Positions 26,823 to 33,832 of a stretch of DNA of 33,832 nucleotides are shown here, in pieces. Source of the DNA: an uncultured Pelagibacteraceae bacterium (GTDB lineage Bacteria; Pseudomonadota; Alphaproteobacteria; Pelagibacterales; Pelagibacteraceae); assembly GCA_902513955.1 (NCBI GenBank), contig CABXOW010000001.1, positions 108,278 to 142,109 of the forward strand, written 5' to 3'. Made by a program: the position numbers and the translations under genes. The notes under the pieces are model-generated. The model searched no databases and was not told the origin of the DNA. It was given only the letters and a program-made list of their open reading frames with translations. Numbering within the stretch: the stretch's first letter is position 1; the number at the start of each line of letters is the position of its first letter.

Positions 26823-27062
26823 TTAATTCGCTTTACCTTCGATAAACTTAACTGCATCACCCACAGTTAAAATTTTCTCAGCTTCACTATCTGAAATTTC
26901 AGATCCAAATTCTTCTTCAAAAGCCATCACTAATTCAACAGTATCTAAGCTGTCAGCACCTAAATCATCTATGAAACTAGACTCTTCAGTTACTTTTGCT
27001 TCATCAATACCTAAGTGATCAGCTACAATTTTTTTTACTTTGCTTGAAACGTCTTCTGACAT
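26823..27062 (-). CDS. acpP: Acyl carrier protein
   Basis: This 79-residue acidic four-helix protein carries growing acyl chains on a phosphopantetheine arm. The attachment site is Ser38 in [21 protein letters not shown], the canonical motif. The third helix region IPDSEAEKI-like reads [20 protein letters not shown] ribosome-binding AAGG lies a few bases before the ATG. A strong promoter overlapping the fabG stop (27088-27115) suggests independent high-level transcription, as expected for one of the most abundant proteins. Confidence 0.98.
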   Translation of the reverse strand: MSEDVSSKVKKIVADHLGIDEAKVTEESSFIDDLGADSLDTVELVMAFEEEFGSEISDSEAEKILTVGDAVKFIEGKAN

Positions 27063-27087
27063 ATTGATCCTTTTTTGTTATAAATTC

Positions 27088-27115
27088 TTAATAGTTTAAA
27101 AAGCTGTTTTGTCAA
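27088..27115 (-). promoter_or_regulatory. Sigma-70-type promoter for acpP
   Basis: Read on the minus strand, a perfect TTGACA (27115-27110), a 16-bp spacer and TATTAA (27093-27088) precede acpP by about 25 bp. The TTGACA overlaps the fabG stop codon (TGA at 27114-27112). Transcription would begin near 27081, giving a leader of roughly 20 bases containing AAGGAT. Confidence 0.65.
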
Positions 27116-27849
27116 GCCATATACATGCCCCCATTAACATGTAATGTTTCTCCATTTATATAATTAGATTGATCTGAAATTAAAAATAATACAGCATTTG
27201 CAATATCATTTGGCTCACCTAGACGGGCAGATGGTATTTTTGATACTATAGCCTCTTTAAATTTCTCATCAATTTTATCTGTCATTGCTGTTTTTATAAA
27301 TCCTGGTGAAATACAATTTACATTAATGTTTTTCTTAGCGTATTCTATTGCAAGACTTTTTGACATAGCAACAATCCCGGCTTTTGATGCTGTATAGTTA
27401 ACTTGCCCTAAATTTCCAGTGTGACCTACAACAGAGGTTATGTTTACAATTTTTCCAGATTTATTTTTTAACATCTTTTTGATAGCAAATTTGCTCATTA
27501 AAAAAGTTGAGGTTAAATTTATATTTATAACTTTTTGCCATTCATCTAAACTCATTCTAATCGCAAGATTGTCTTGAGTTATGCCAGCATTATTTACTAT
27601 TCCGTCTAAACTTCCGCCCAATTCACTAGTAGCGTTTTCAATAAAATCTTCAATTTTGTCATTTTGAGAGATATCAAATTTTAATATTTTAATATCTTCA
27701 AAATTTTTTTTAAGTTTTTCTAGTTTTTCAATTCTAGTCCCTGAAGCCAAGATATTTGCACCTGCTCCATTTAATTTTTTAATTATAGAATTTCCTATCC
27801 CACCTGATGCACCAGTTACAATAATATTCTTTTTTTCTATATTGCTCAT
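27112..27849 (-). CDS. fabG: 3-oxoacyl-ACP reductase
   Basis: FabG performs the NADPH-dependent first reduction of fatty acid elongation. The 245-residue short-chain dehydrogenase has the nucleotide loop VTGASGGIGNSI (11-22), NNAG (86-89), and catalytic N111, S139, Y152 and K156 (YTASK). GLxVNGGMYMA closes the protein. The ATG overlaps the fabD stop as ATGA, so translation is coupled. Confidence 0.97.
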   Translation of the reverse strand: MSNIEKKNIIVTGASGGIGNSIIKKLNGAGANILASGTRIEKLEKLKKNFEDIKILKFDISQNDKIEDFIENATSELGGSLDGIVNNAGITQDNLAIRMSLDEWQKVININLTSTFLMSKFAIKKMLKNKSGKIVNITSVVGHTGNLGQVNYTASKAGIVAMSKSLAIEYAKKNINVNCISPGFIKTAMTDKIDEKFKEAIVSKIPSARLGEPNDIANAVLFLISDQSNYINGETLHVNGGMYMA

Positions 27850-28772
27850 ATTTTTAAACCTTTTATATCTTCTTGATTATTAATTGTATCTATTTTTACT
27901 TCCTTGCTAATTCTTTTTACTAAACCTGATAAAACTTTACCTGGGCCTATTTCAATAAAATGACTTACGTTACTATCAATCATATTAATCACGCTCTCTC
28001 TCCATCTAACTCTATTTTCAATTTGTTCTACTAACAAATTCTTAAGTTCTTCAATGTTTGATATTTCTGTAGCAGTAACATTTGAGATTAATTTATTCTC
28101 ACCTTTTGTAAATTTTAATTTATTTATTTCTTCTTTCATTATATTTGTAGCTTTGTTCATCAAACTGCAATGAAAAGGTGCACTTACTGGTAGCTTAATA
28201 TTTTTAATAGTATTTTCTTTAAAAATTAAAATTAATCTGTCTAAATCATCTGTCTTACCACTTAATACTACCTGACCTTCAGAATTATCATTTGCAATTT
28301 GAATACTCAAATTTTTTTCATTTTCTTTTAATATTTTTTCAATTGTCTCAACTGTTGAGCCTAAAACCGCGACCATACCACCCTGTCCTTTGGGAACTGA
28401 GTTTTGCATAGCATCTCCTCTAATTCTCAATATTTTTAAAGTATCAGAAAAACTTAAGTAACCAGCACATGATAAAGCTGAGTATTCGCCTAAAGAATGC
28501 CCTGCAAAATATTTTGCTTTACTTAAATCAATATTAAATTCTTTTTTAATTACATTATAAATTGAATAACTTATTAAAAATATTGCTGGTTGAGTATTAG
28601 CCGTTAAGTTTAATTCGTCATTTGGACCTTCCAATATGAGCTTGGATATTGAAAAATTAAGTGTTTCATCAGCATCTTTAAAAAGGTTTTTAACTAGATC
28701 AAAATTGTCATAGAATTCTTTTCCCATACCAACCATTTGTGAACCTTGACCTGGGAAAATTACTGAAAACAT
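27846..28772 (-). CDS. fabD: Malonyl-CoA:ACP transacylase
   Basis: FabD moves malonyl groups from CoA to ACP. The 308-residue protein has FPGQGSQMVGMG at the N terminus, the nucleophile Ser93 in GHSLGEY, Arg118 in RIRGDAMQ, and the catalytic His201 in SAPFHCSLM. It is the first gene of the fabD-fabG-acpP-gmk group and is divergent from rpsF across 88 bp. Its partner accB-accC lies about 18 kb away in the same window. Confidence 0.97.
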   Translation of the reverse strand: MFSVIFPGQGSQMVGMGKEFYDNFDLVKNLFKDADETLNFSISKLILEGPNDELNLTANTQPAIFLISYSIYNVIKKEFNIDLSKAKYFAGHSLGEYSALSCAGYLSFSDTLKILRIRGDAMQNSVPKGQGGMVAVLGSTVETIEKILKENEKNLSIQIANDNSEGQVVLSGKTDDLDRLILIFKENTIKNIKLPVSAPFHCSLMNKATNIMKEEINKLKFTKGENKLISNVTATEISNIEELKNLLVEQIENRVRWRESVINMIDSNVSHFIEIGPGKVLSGLVKRISKEVKIDTINNQEDIKGLKI

Positions 28773-28860
28773 ATAAAAAAAAACTATTTATTTTGCCTTT
28801 TTAACTATTGTAATTGAACATTTATAATAGTATATCCTCACTTTTTATTAAAGAACTTAA
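28773..28860. promoter_or_regulatory. Divergent promoter region between fabD and rpsF
   Basis: The 88-bp spacer holds the rpsF promoter candidate (28800-28828) and must also hold the fabD promoter. TATACT-like sequence is present on the minus strand near 28830, partly overlapping the rpsF -10, so the two promoters may compete. Confidence 0.4.
28800..28828 (+). promoter_or_regulatory. Candidate promoter of the rpsF-rpsR-rplI operon
   Basis: A perfect TATAAT at 28823-28828 lies 32 bp before the rpsF ATG. The -35 at 17-bp spacing (TTTAAC, 28800-28805) is weak. The leader would be about 25 bases, too short for an obvious S6:S18-binding autoregulatory structure. Confidence 0.5.
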
Positions 28861-29214
28861 ATGAATTTATACGAACATACTATTATAGCTAGACAAGATA
28901 CTTCACCAAGTGAAATTAAGCAATTAACAGAAAAATATTCTAAAATTGTTGAAAAAAATGATGGTGAGATTGTTAAAACTGAAAACTGGGGTTTACTTAA
29001 CCTTTCTTACTTAATTAAAAAAAATAAGAAAGGTAGCTACATTCACTTTAAAATTAAAGCAAAAGGAAATGTAATTGATGAGTTAGAAAAAAATGAATCT
29101 ATAGATAAAAAATTACTTAGATATTTAACAGTAAGAGTTAAAAAATTTAATCTTGAGGCTAACTACTTTGCTAAAAGAGAAGATGATGAAAAAAAAGAAA
29201 GTTATAAAAATTAA
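28861..29214 (+). CDS. rpsF: 30S ribosomal protein bS6
   Basis: bS6 pairs with bS18 on the 30S platform. The 117-residue protein has [20 protein letters not shown], the central [21 protein letters not shown], and YLTVRVKKF. The tail is charged ([11 protein letters not shown]). It is followed 2 bp later by rpsR, the usual order, so the two partners are made together. Confidence 0.97.
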   Translation: MNLYEHTIIARQDTSPSEIKQLTEKYSKIVEKNDGEIVKTENWGLLNLSYLIKKNKKGSYIHFKIKAKGNVIDELEKNESIDKKLLRYLTVRVKKFNLEANYFAKREDDEKKESYKN

Positions 29215-29216
29215 TT

Positions 29217-29489
29217 ATGCCTAAGAGACAAAGTGGAAATAAAAAAGGTAAGCAAAGCAATTTTGCAAAATTAAGTATATTTCAACCTAATAAATACAAG
29301 TTTAAAAAAAATTGCCCATTATCAGGTAAAGGTGCCCCTGCAGTTGATTACAAAAATGTAAGACTATTAAAAAAATATATGTCTGAAAATGGAAAAATTT
29401 TACCCTCAAGGATTACAAATGTTTCACAGAAGAAACAAAGAGAATTATCTCTTTCAATTAAAAGAGCAAGAAATTTAGCATTAATATAA
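29217..29489 (+). CDS. rpsR: 30S ribosomal protein bS18
   Basis: The 90-residue protein binds bS6 and 16S rRNA. The conserved core is [25 protein letters not shown], then [19 protein letters not shown]. The N terminus is lysine-rich and contains NCPL, a lone cysteine. It lies 1 bp before rplI. Confidence 0.97.
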   Translation: MPKRQSGNKKGKQSNFAKLSIFQPNKYKFKKNCPLSGKGAPAVDYKNVRLLKKYMSENGKILPSRITNVSQKKQRELSLSIKRARNLALI

Positions 29490-29490
29490 C

Positions 29491-29949
29491 ATGAAAGTTA
29501 TTTTACTAGAAAACGTAAAAAGAATTGGTTCTATTGGTGAGGTGATAGAGGTCAAAAGAGGTTATGCAAGAAATTTTTTAATTGCTAATAAAAAAGCACT
29601 TTACGCTTCAAAAGAAAATATTTTAGAAGTTGAAAAAATAAAAGCTGATTTATCAAAAAAAGATAATGAAAAGAAAAAAGAAGCTACACAAATTTCAGAA
29701 CAAATTAATGGTAAAGAATACTCAGTTAAAAAACTAAGCACTGAAAACAATGAATTATACGGTTCTGTTAAACCAACTGAAATTGCAAAATTAATTCAAG
29801 AAGAAAATAAAATTGATATAAAGCCTTCAATGATACAACCAGTTGAAGAAATTAAATCTTTGGGAAAATTCAAAGTAAAAATTTCTTTACACTCAGAAGT
29901 TGATGCAGAAATTACGATAAGTGTTACTTCGGCTGATACGATCCAGTAA
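29491..29949 (+). CDS. rplI: 50S ribosomal protein bL9
   Basis: The 152-residue protein has the N-terminal rRNA-binding domain (MKVILLENVKRIGSIGEVIE, then VKRGYARNFLIANKKAL), a long charged connecting helix (about 42-76), and a C-terminal domain (LYGSVKPTEIAKLI, LGKFKVKISLHSEVDAEI). It closes the rpsF-rpsR-rplI group; dnaB follows after 68 bp. That gap shows no clear hairpin terminator. Confidence 0.97.
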   Translation: MKVILLENVKRIGSIGEVIEVKRGYARNFLIANKKALYASKENILEVEKIKADLSKKDNEKKKEATQISEQINGKEYSVKKLSTENNELYGSVKPTEIAKLIQEENKIDIKPSMIQPVEEIKSLGKFKVKISLHSEVDAEITISVTSADTIQ

Positions 29950-30017
29950 TTATACATTCTTTTCCCCAGCATTTATTAGTCATTTTATCTAACAAATAAT
30001 TCTGTAAGTTTATATTT

Positions 30018-31436
30018 ATGGAAAACAGTTTAAGCGTCGTTAAAGATCAATTTAAAGAATTACCAAATAATATTGAAGCTGAACAAGCTGTCATTGGCTC
30101 AATACTAGTTAGTAACGATATCTTTGATGAAATTAGTACAATAATTTCAAGCATTAATTTTTATGACCCAATGCACCAAAAAATCTTTGAAGCAATTGAA
30201 AGCTTAATTTACAAAGGAATGTTAGCAAATCCTATAACGCTTAAAAATTATTTTGAAGATGAAAAAGATGATTTAAATGTTCCAGAATATTTAGTTAAAA
30301 TTACAAAATTTTCTACATCAGTTCGTCAAACAGTTGAATACTCAAAAATAATTTATGATATGTTTGTCAGACGCGAATTAATCAAAATTTCTGAACAAAC
30401 AATTGATAGCGCAAAATTAAATGAACTAGATACTAATGGTCAAACTATTATTGAAAATTCAGAGAGACTATTATTTGATTTAGCAGAAAAAGGTTCTTTT
30501 AATTCTTCACTGGTCAAATTTGATGAGGCTATGAAGCAAACAATTGAAATGGCATCTGCTGCTTATAAAAATGAAGAAGGTATTGTAGGTGTTCCAACAG
30601 GTCTTAGAGATTTAGATGATAAACTTGGTGGACTTCACCAGTCAGATTTAATCATTATTGCAGGACGTCCTTCGATGGGTAAAACGTCACTTGCAACAAA
30701 TATTGCATTTAACGCTGCGCAAAAATTACAAGATAGTGGTAAAAAATCATCCATTGCTTTCTTTTCATTGGAAATGTCGTCTGAACAACTGTCCACAAGA
30801 ATTATTTCAGAACAATCAAGAATAAGTTCAAATGATATAAGAAGAGGAAGAATTTCAGATGAACAATTTGATAAATTTTTAGAGACATCGAAAAATATTT
30901 CCGAACTTCCATTGTATATTGATGAAACTCCAGCAATCAGTATTGCTGCAATGAGTAATAGAGCTAGGCGAATTAAAAGGTTGTTTGGTCTTGATATGGT
31001 TGTGGTTGATTATATTCAATTGATGAGAGGAACAACATTTAATAAAGATGGTAGGGTTCAGGAAATTTCACAAATTACTCAAGGATTAAAAGCAATTGCA
31101 AAAGAACTAGCTGTTCCAGTTGTAGCTCTATCTCAACTTTCAAGACAAGTTGAACAAAGAGATGATCACAAACCTCAACTAGCTGATTTAAGGGAGTCTG
31201 GATCAATTGAACAGGATGCTGATGTTGTAATGTTTGTTTATAGAGAAGGATATTATTTACAAAGAAAAGAACCAAGAGAAGCAACTGTTGAGCATGCAGA
31301 ATGGCAAGCAAAAATGAATGAAGTTGCTCACTTAGCTCAAATTATAATTGGAAAACAACGTCACGGCCCAATAGGTAACATAACTCTTGAGTTTGAAGAA
31401 AGATTCACCAAATTTAAAGATACTCAAATTAATTAA
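30018..31436 (+). CDS. dnaB: Replicative DNA helicase DnaB
   Basis: DnaB is the hexameric helicase that unwinds DNA at the replication fork. The 472-residue protein has the N-terminal helical domain (PNNIEAEQAVIGSIL), a linker, and a RecA-like C-terminal domain. Walker A is GRPSMGKT (216-223), and MVVVDYIQLM is Walker B, with the DnaB-specific ALSQLSRQVEQR and DLRESGSIEQDADVV. No intein interrupts it. The location after rplI is shared with many bacteria. Confidence 0.97.
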   Translation: MENSLSVVKDQFKELPNNIEAEQAVIGSILVSNDIFDEISTIISSINFYDPMHQKIFEAIESLIYKGMLANPITLKNYFEDEKDDLNVPEYLVKITKFSTSVRQTVEYSKIIYDMFVRRELIKISEQTIDSAKLNELDTNGQTIIENSERLLFDLAEKGSFNSSLVKFDEAMKQTIEMASAAYKNEEGIVGVPTGLRDLDDKLGGLHQSDLIIIAGRPSMGKTSLATNIAFNAAQKLQDSGKKSSIAFFSLEMSSEQLSTRIISEQSRISSNDIRRGRISDEQFDKFLETSKNISELPLYIDETPAISIAAMSNRARRIKRLFGLDMVVVDYIQLMRGTTFNKDGRVQEISQITQGLKAIAKELAVPVVALSQLSRQVEQRDDHKPQLADLRESGSIEQDADVVMFVYREGYYLQRKEPREATVEHAEWQAKMNEVAHLAQIIIGKQRHGPIGNITLEFEERFTKFKDTQIN

Positions 31437-31456
31437 ATTCCAATATAAAAGAGCTA

Positions 31457-33832
31457 ATGTTTGCTCAATTGTATCAAAATGGAGTTCTTAAAAACCCTAA
31501 AACAGTATTTATTATACTTATTGTTGCGATATTAAGCTTTGGTTATTATTCCAAGGATTTCAGATTAGATGCATCTTCGGATACATTATTGATAGAAGGC
31601 GATCCTGATCTAATTTACCTTAAAGAAGTAACAGAAAGATACGGTTCGAAAGATTTCTTAATTCTTACTTATATTCCTAATGAAGGGATGGTGTCTGATA
31701 ACTCGATAAATAATCTTTTAAGCTTAAAATATAAAATTCAAAGTCTAAATTGGGTGCACAGCGTCATCACACTTTTAGATGTACCACTTTTAAGTAATTC
31801 AGAAGCACCTTTACAGGAAAGACTGGAAAGTTTTAAAACTCTAAAGGATGAAGAGGTTGATAGAAATCTTGGGTTTAAAGAAATTCTGAACAGTCCTGTT
31901 TTTAGAAATTTTATAATTAGCGAAGATGGAAATACAAGTGCGATTATCGTAAATATCAAAGAAAATAAAAAATTAAAAAATATTGAAAATTTATCAAAAG
32001 AGGAAATTGAAGCTCACAAAGATAAAATAATAAAAAAAAATCATGAAAATATTTTAGAGATTAGACAAGTTATTCAAAGTTATGGTGATGTGGGCAAAAT
32101 ATATCTTGGAGGAATTCCAATGATAGCAGATGATATGATGACTTTCATTAAAAGCGATATTATAGTTTTTGGCTTGGGAGTTCTTTTATTTATTATTGCA
32201 ACTTTATGGTTTGTCTTTAGAAAATTAATTTGGATTATTGTTCCAATTAGTAGTTGCCTATTTTCTGTTGTGATTATGATGGGTTTGCTTGGAATTTTAG
32301 GTTGGAAAGTAACAGTTATTTCATCAAACTTTATAGCATTAATGCTCATTCTAACAATGGCGATGAACATTCACATGAGTACTCGCTTTCTGCAACTTAG
32401 AAAGGATTATTCTACTAAAAATAACTTTGAAATCATTTCTCTTACAACAAATAAAATGTTTTGGCCAATTTTATATACAGTTTTAACGACTATATTTGCT
32501 TTTTTATCTTTAATCTTTAGTGGAATTAAACCAATTATAGACTTTGGTTGGATGATGTCTTTTGGATTGGTCACATCATTTATTATTACCTTTACTTTAC
32601 TTCCAACTCTTTTAAATTTTGTATCAACAAAAAATATTTCTCTTAAAAAAGAACAAGACTCTAAAATTACAAATTTATTAAGCCTACTTTCTTTAAATAA
32701 TAAAAATACAATCTTTGGAATGACAGGAATTGTTATTATTTTTAGTATAATTGGAATAAGCAAGCTAGAAGTAGAAAATAGCTTTATTAATTACTTTAAT
32801 AAAAATACTGAAATCTATAAAGGAATGAAACTTATAGATGAAGAATTGGGTGGCACTACCCCACTTGAAGTTATTTTAAAATTTCCTGTAAGCGAAAATA
32901 ATAAGACTTCAAAAGAAGATGATGAGTTTGATGATTGGAGTGATGAAGATGATAAAAATGATAAAAAATATTGGTTTACTAAGGATAAAGTTGATAAAAT
33001 AGCTTCTGTTCATAATTACTTAGATAGCCTTCCACAAGTTGGGAAAGTTATATCTTTTTCATCAATAATTGATGTTGCAACACAGTTAAATAATAACAAG
33101 CCCCTTGGTACTTTAGAAATGGGAGTTCTATATTCTAAAATTCCACAGAGTATTAAAACTGAAATTATTGATCCATACTTATCCATTGAAAATAATGAAG
33201 CTAGAATAAGTTTAAGAATAATAGACTCACAAGAAGACTTAAGAAGAGATGATTTAATAAATAAAATAAATTTTGATCTAAAGGATAAATTAGGATTAGA
33301 GGAAAGTGAATTTAAACTAGCTGGAGTTTTGATTTTATTTAATAATTTATTACAAAGTTTATTCAAATCACAAATTCTAACTTTGGGATTAGTTATGATA
33401 GGAATATTTTTAATGTTTATAATTCTATTTAGAAATATCAAGTTATCTCTAATTGGTGTAGTTCCTAATTTTATAGCAGCGTTTTTTATTTTAGGAATTA
33501 TAGGTCTTCTAGGTATTCCTTTAGATATGATGACAATTACAATTGCTGCTATTACTATTGGTATAGCTGTGGATAATAGTATTCACTATATTTATAGATT
33601 TAAGGAAGAGTTTAATAAAGTTAAAGATTATAATAAAACTCTGAAAAAATGCCACTCAACGGTTGGAGTTGCTATACTAAATACATCTATCACTATTGTC
33701 TTTGGCTTTTCAATTTTAGTTTTATCAAAATTTATACCTACAATTTATTTTGGTGTGTTTACTGGACTTGCAATGTTACTTGCAATGATATCTGTCTTGA
33801 CTTTATTACCTGCTTTAATTTTAACTATTAAA
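31457..33832 (+). CDS. RND/MMPL-superfamily exporter (3' end beyond window)
   Basis: The frame is open from an ATG at 31457, 20 bp after dnaB, to the right edge: 792 codons without a stop. It has a first TM helix (about 15-31) followed by LDASSDTLLIEGDPDL, the typical start of the periplasmic loop in hopanoid/MMPL-like RND proteins. A five-helix bundle (about 234-400), a second TM start near 417 and a second periplasmic loop with GGTTPLEVILKFP come next. That loop contains an acidic patch (about 488-505). A second helix bundle (from about 634) includes GIAVDNSIHYIYRFKEEF. Substrates are unknown; family members move lipids or other hydrophobic compounds. Only a short C-terminal piece is probably missing. 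Confidence 0.88.
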   Translation, partial: MFAQLYQNGVLKNPKTVFIILIVAILSFGYYSKDFRLDASSDTLLIEGDPDLIYLKEVTERYGSKDFLILTYIPNEGMVSDNSINNLLSLKYKIQSLNWVHSVITLLDVPLLSNSEAPLQERLESFKTLKDEEVDRNLGFKEILNSPVFRNFIISEDGNTSAIIVNIKENKKLKNIENLSKEEIEAHKDKIIKKNHENILEIRQVIQSYGDVGKIYLGGIPMIADDMMTFIKSDIIVFGLGVLLFIIATLWFVFRKLIWIIVPISSCLFSVVIMMGLLGILGWKVTVISSNFIALMLILTMAMNIHMSTRFLQLRKDYSTKNNFEIISLTTNKMFWPILYTVLTTIFAFLSLIFSGIKPIIDFGWMMSFGLVTSFIITFTLLPTLLNFVSTKNISLKKEQDSKITNLLSLLSLNNKNTIFGMTGIVIIFSIIGISKLEVENSFINYFNKNTEIYKGMKLIDEELGGTTPLEVILKFPVSENNKTSKEDDEFDDWSDEDDKNDKKYWFTKDKVDKIASVHNYLDSLPQVGKVISFSSIIDVATQLNNNKPLGTLEMGVLYSKIPQSIKTEIIDPYLSIENNEARISLRIIDSQEDLRRDDLINKINFDLKDKLGLEESEFKLAGVLILFNNLLQSLFKSQILTLGLVMIGIFLMFIILFRNIKLSLIGVVPNFIAAFFILGIIGLLGIPLDMMTITIAAITIGIAVDNSIHYIYRFKEEFNKVKDYNKTLKKCHSTVGVAILNTSITIVFGFSILVLSKFIPTIYFGVFTGLAMLLAMISVLTLLPALILTIK

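Noticed and set aside
29950-30017. Terminator or riboswitch between rplI and dnaB
   Set aside because: I found no stable inverted repeat followed by a T run; the 68-bp gap is plain AT-rich sequence.
31738-33441. Minus-strand open frames at 31738-31959, 32080-32370, 32407-32763 and 33016-33441
   Set aside because: They are antisense to a continuous 792-codon RND frame with clear family motifs; their composition is the reverse-complement shadow of it.

Overview
The window is a gene-packed, strongly AT-rich stretch of a streamlined alphaproteobacterial chromosome, most likely a SAR11 (Pelagibacterales) bacterium. Three things point that way: coding sequence rich in Lys, Asn and Ile; almost no intergenic space (the largest gap is about 114 bp); and alphaproteobacterial gene neighbourhoods (mrcA-prfB beside rne, aroQ-accB-accC beside DUF2155 and NDUFA12 genes, pepA divergent from lptF-lptG-lptD-surA-pdxA-rsmA). 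The lineage call is an inference from content and style, not from a marker-gene comparison. I see no tRNA, rRNA, CRISPR array, insertion sequence, prophage or integration scar, and no stretch over 300 bp lacks a gene.

Layout: (1) 1-4606, minus strand: mrcA (PBP1A), prfB (RF2, with a programmed +1 frameshift) and the start of a large AsmA/TamB-like envelope protein, joined by overlapping stop/start codons. (2) 4711-6537, plus: RNase E/G, converging on thiS-thiG (minus, thiazole of thiamine). (3) 7542-9754, plus: aroQ-accB-accC (shikimate pathway and fatty acid initiation), converging on a DUF2155 protein and an NDUFA12-family protein (minus). (4) 10595-11419, plus: a free-standing homologue of the C-terminal TSCPD-type region of B12-dependent ribonucleotide reductase, converging on aspS-hda-DUF2066 (minus). 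(5) 14957-16544, plus: purM-purN, converging on pepA-ndk (minus). (6) 18456-26193, plus: lptF-lptG-lptD-surA-pdxA-rsmA, covering LPS export, outer-membrane protein folding, vitamin B6 and 16S rRNA methylation, with every junction overlapping or abutting. (7) 26182-28772, minus: fabD-fabG-acpP-gmk. (8) 28861-33832, plus: rpsF-rpsR-rplI-dnaB and a large RND/MMPL exporter that runs off the window.

Almost every gene is housekeeping, and I do not find a self-contained novel system. The points most worth a second look are: an RNase E catalytic core without the zinc-link cysteines; an expanded LptD N-terminal domain with a 141-bp perfect direct repeat at 180-bp period; the orphan ribonucleotide-reductase C-terminal homologue; an eight-G run that encodes the ThiS C-terminal glycines and may also serve as the thiG ribosome-binding site; a promoter for acpP overlapping the fabG stop codon; and a genome-compaction pattern in which all five convergent gene pairs overlap or abut, while two divergent pairs are only 11-16 bp apart.
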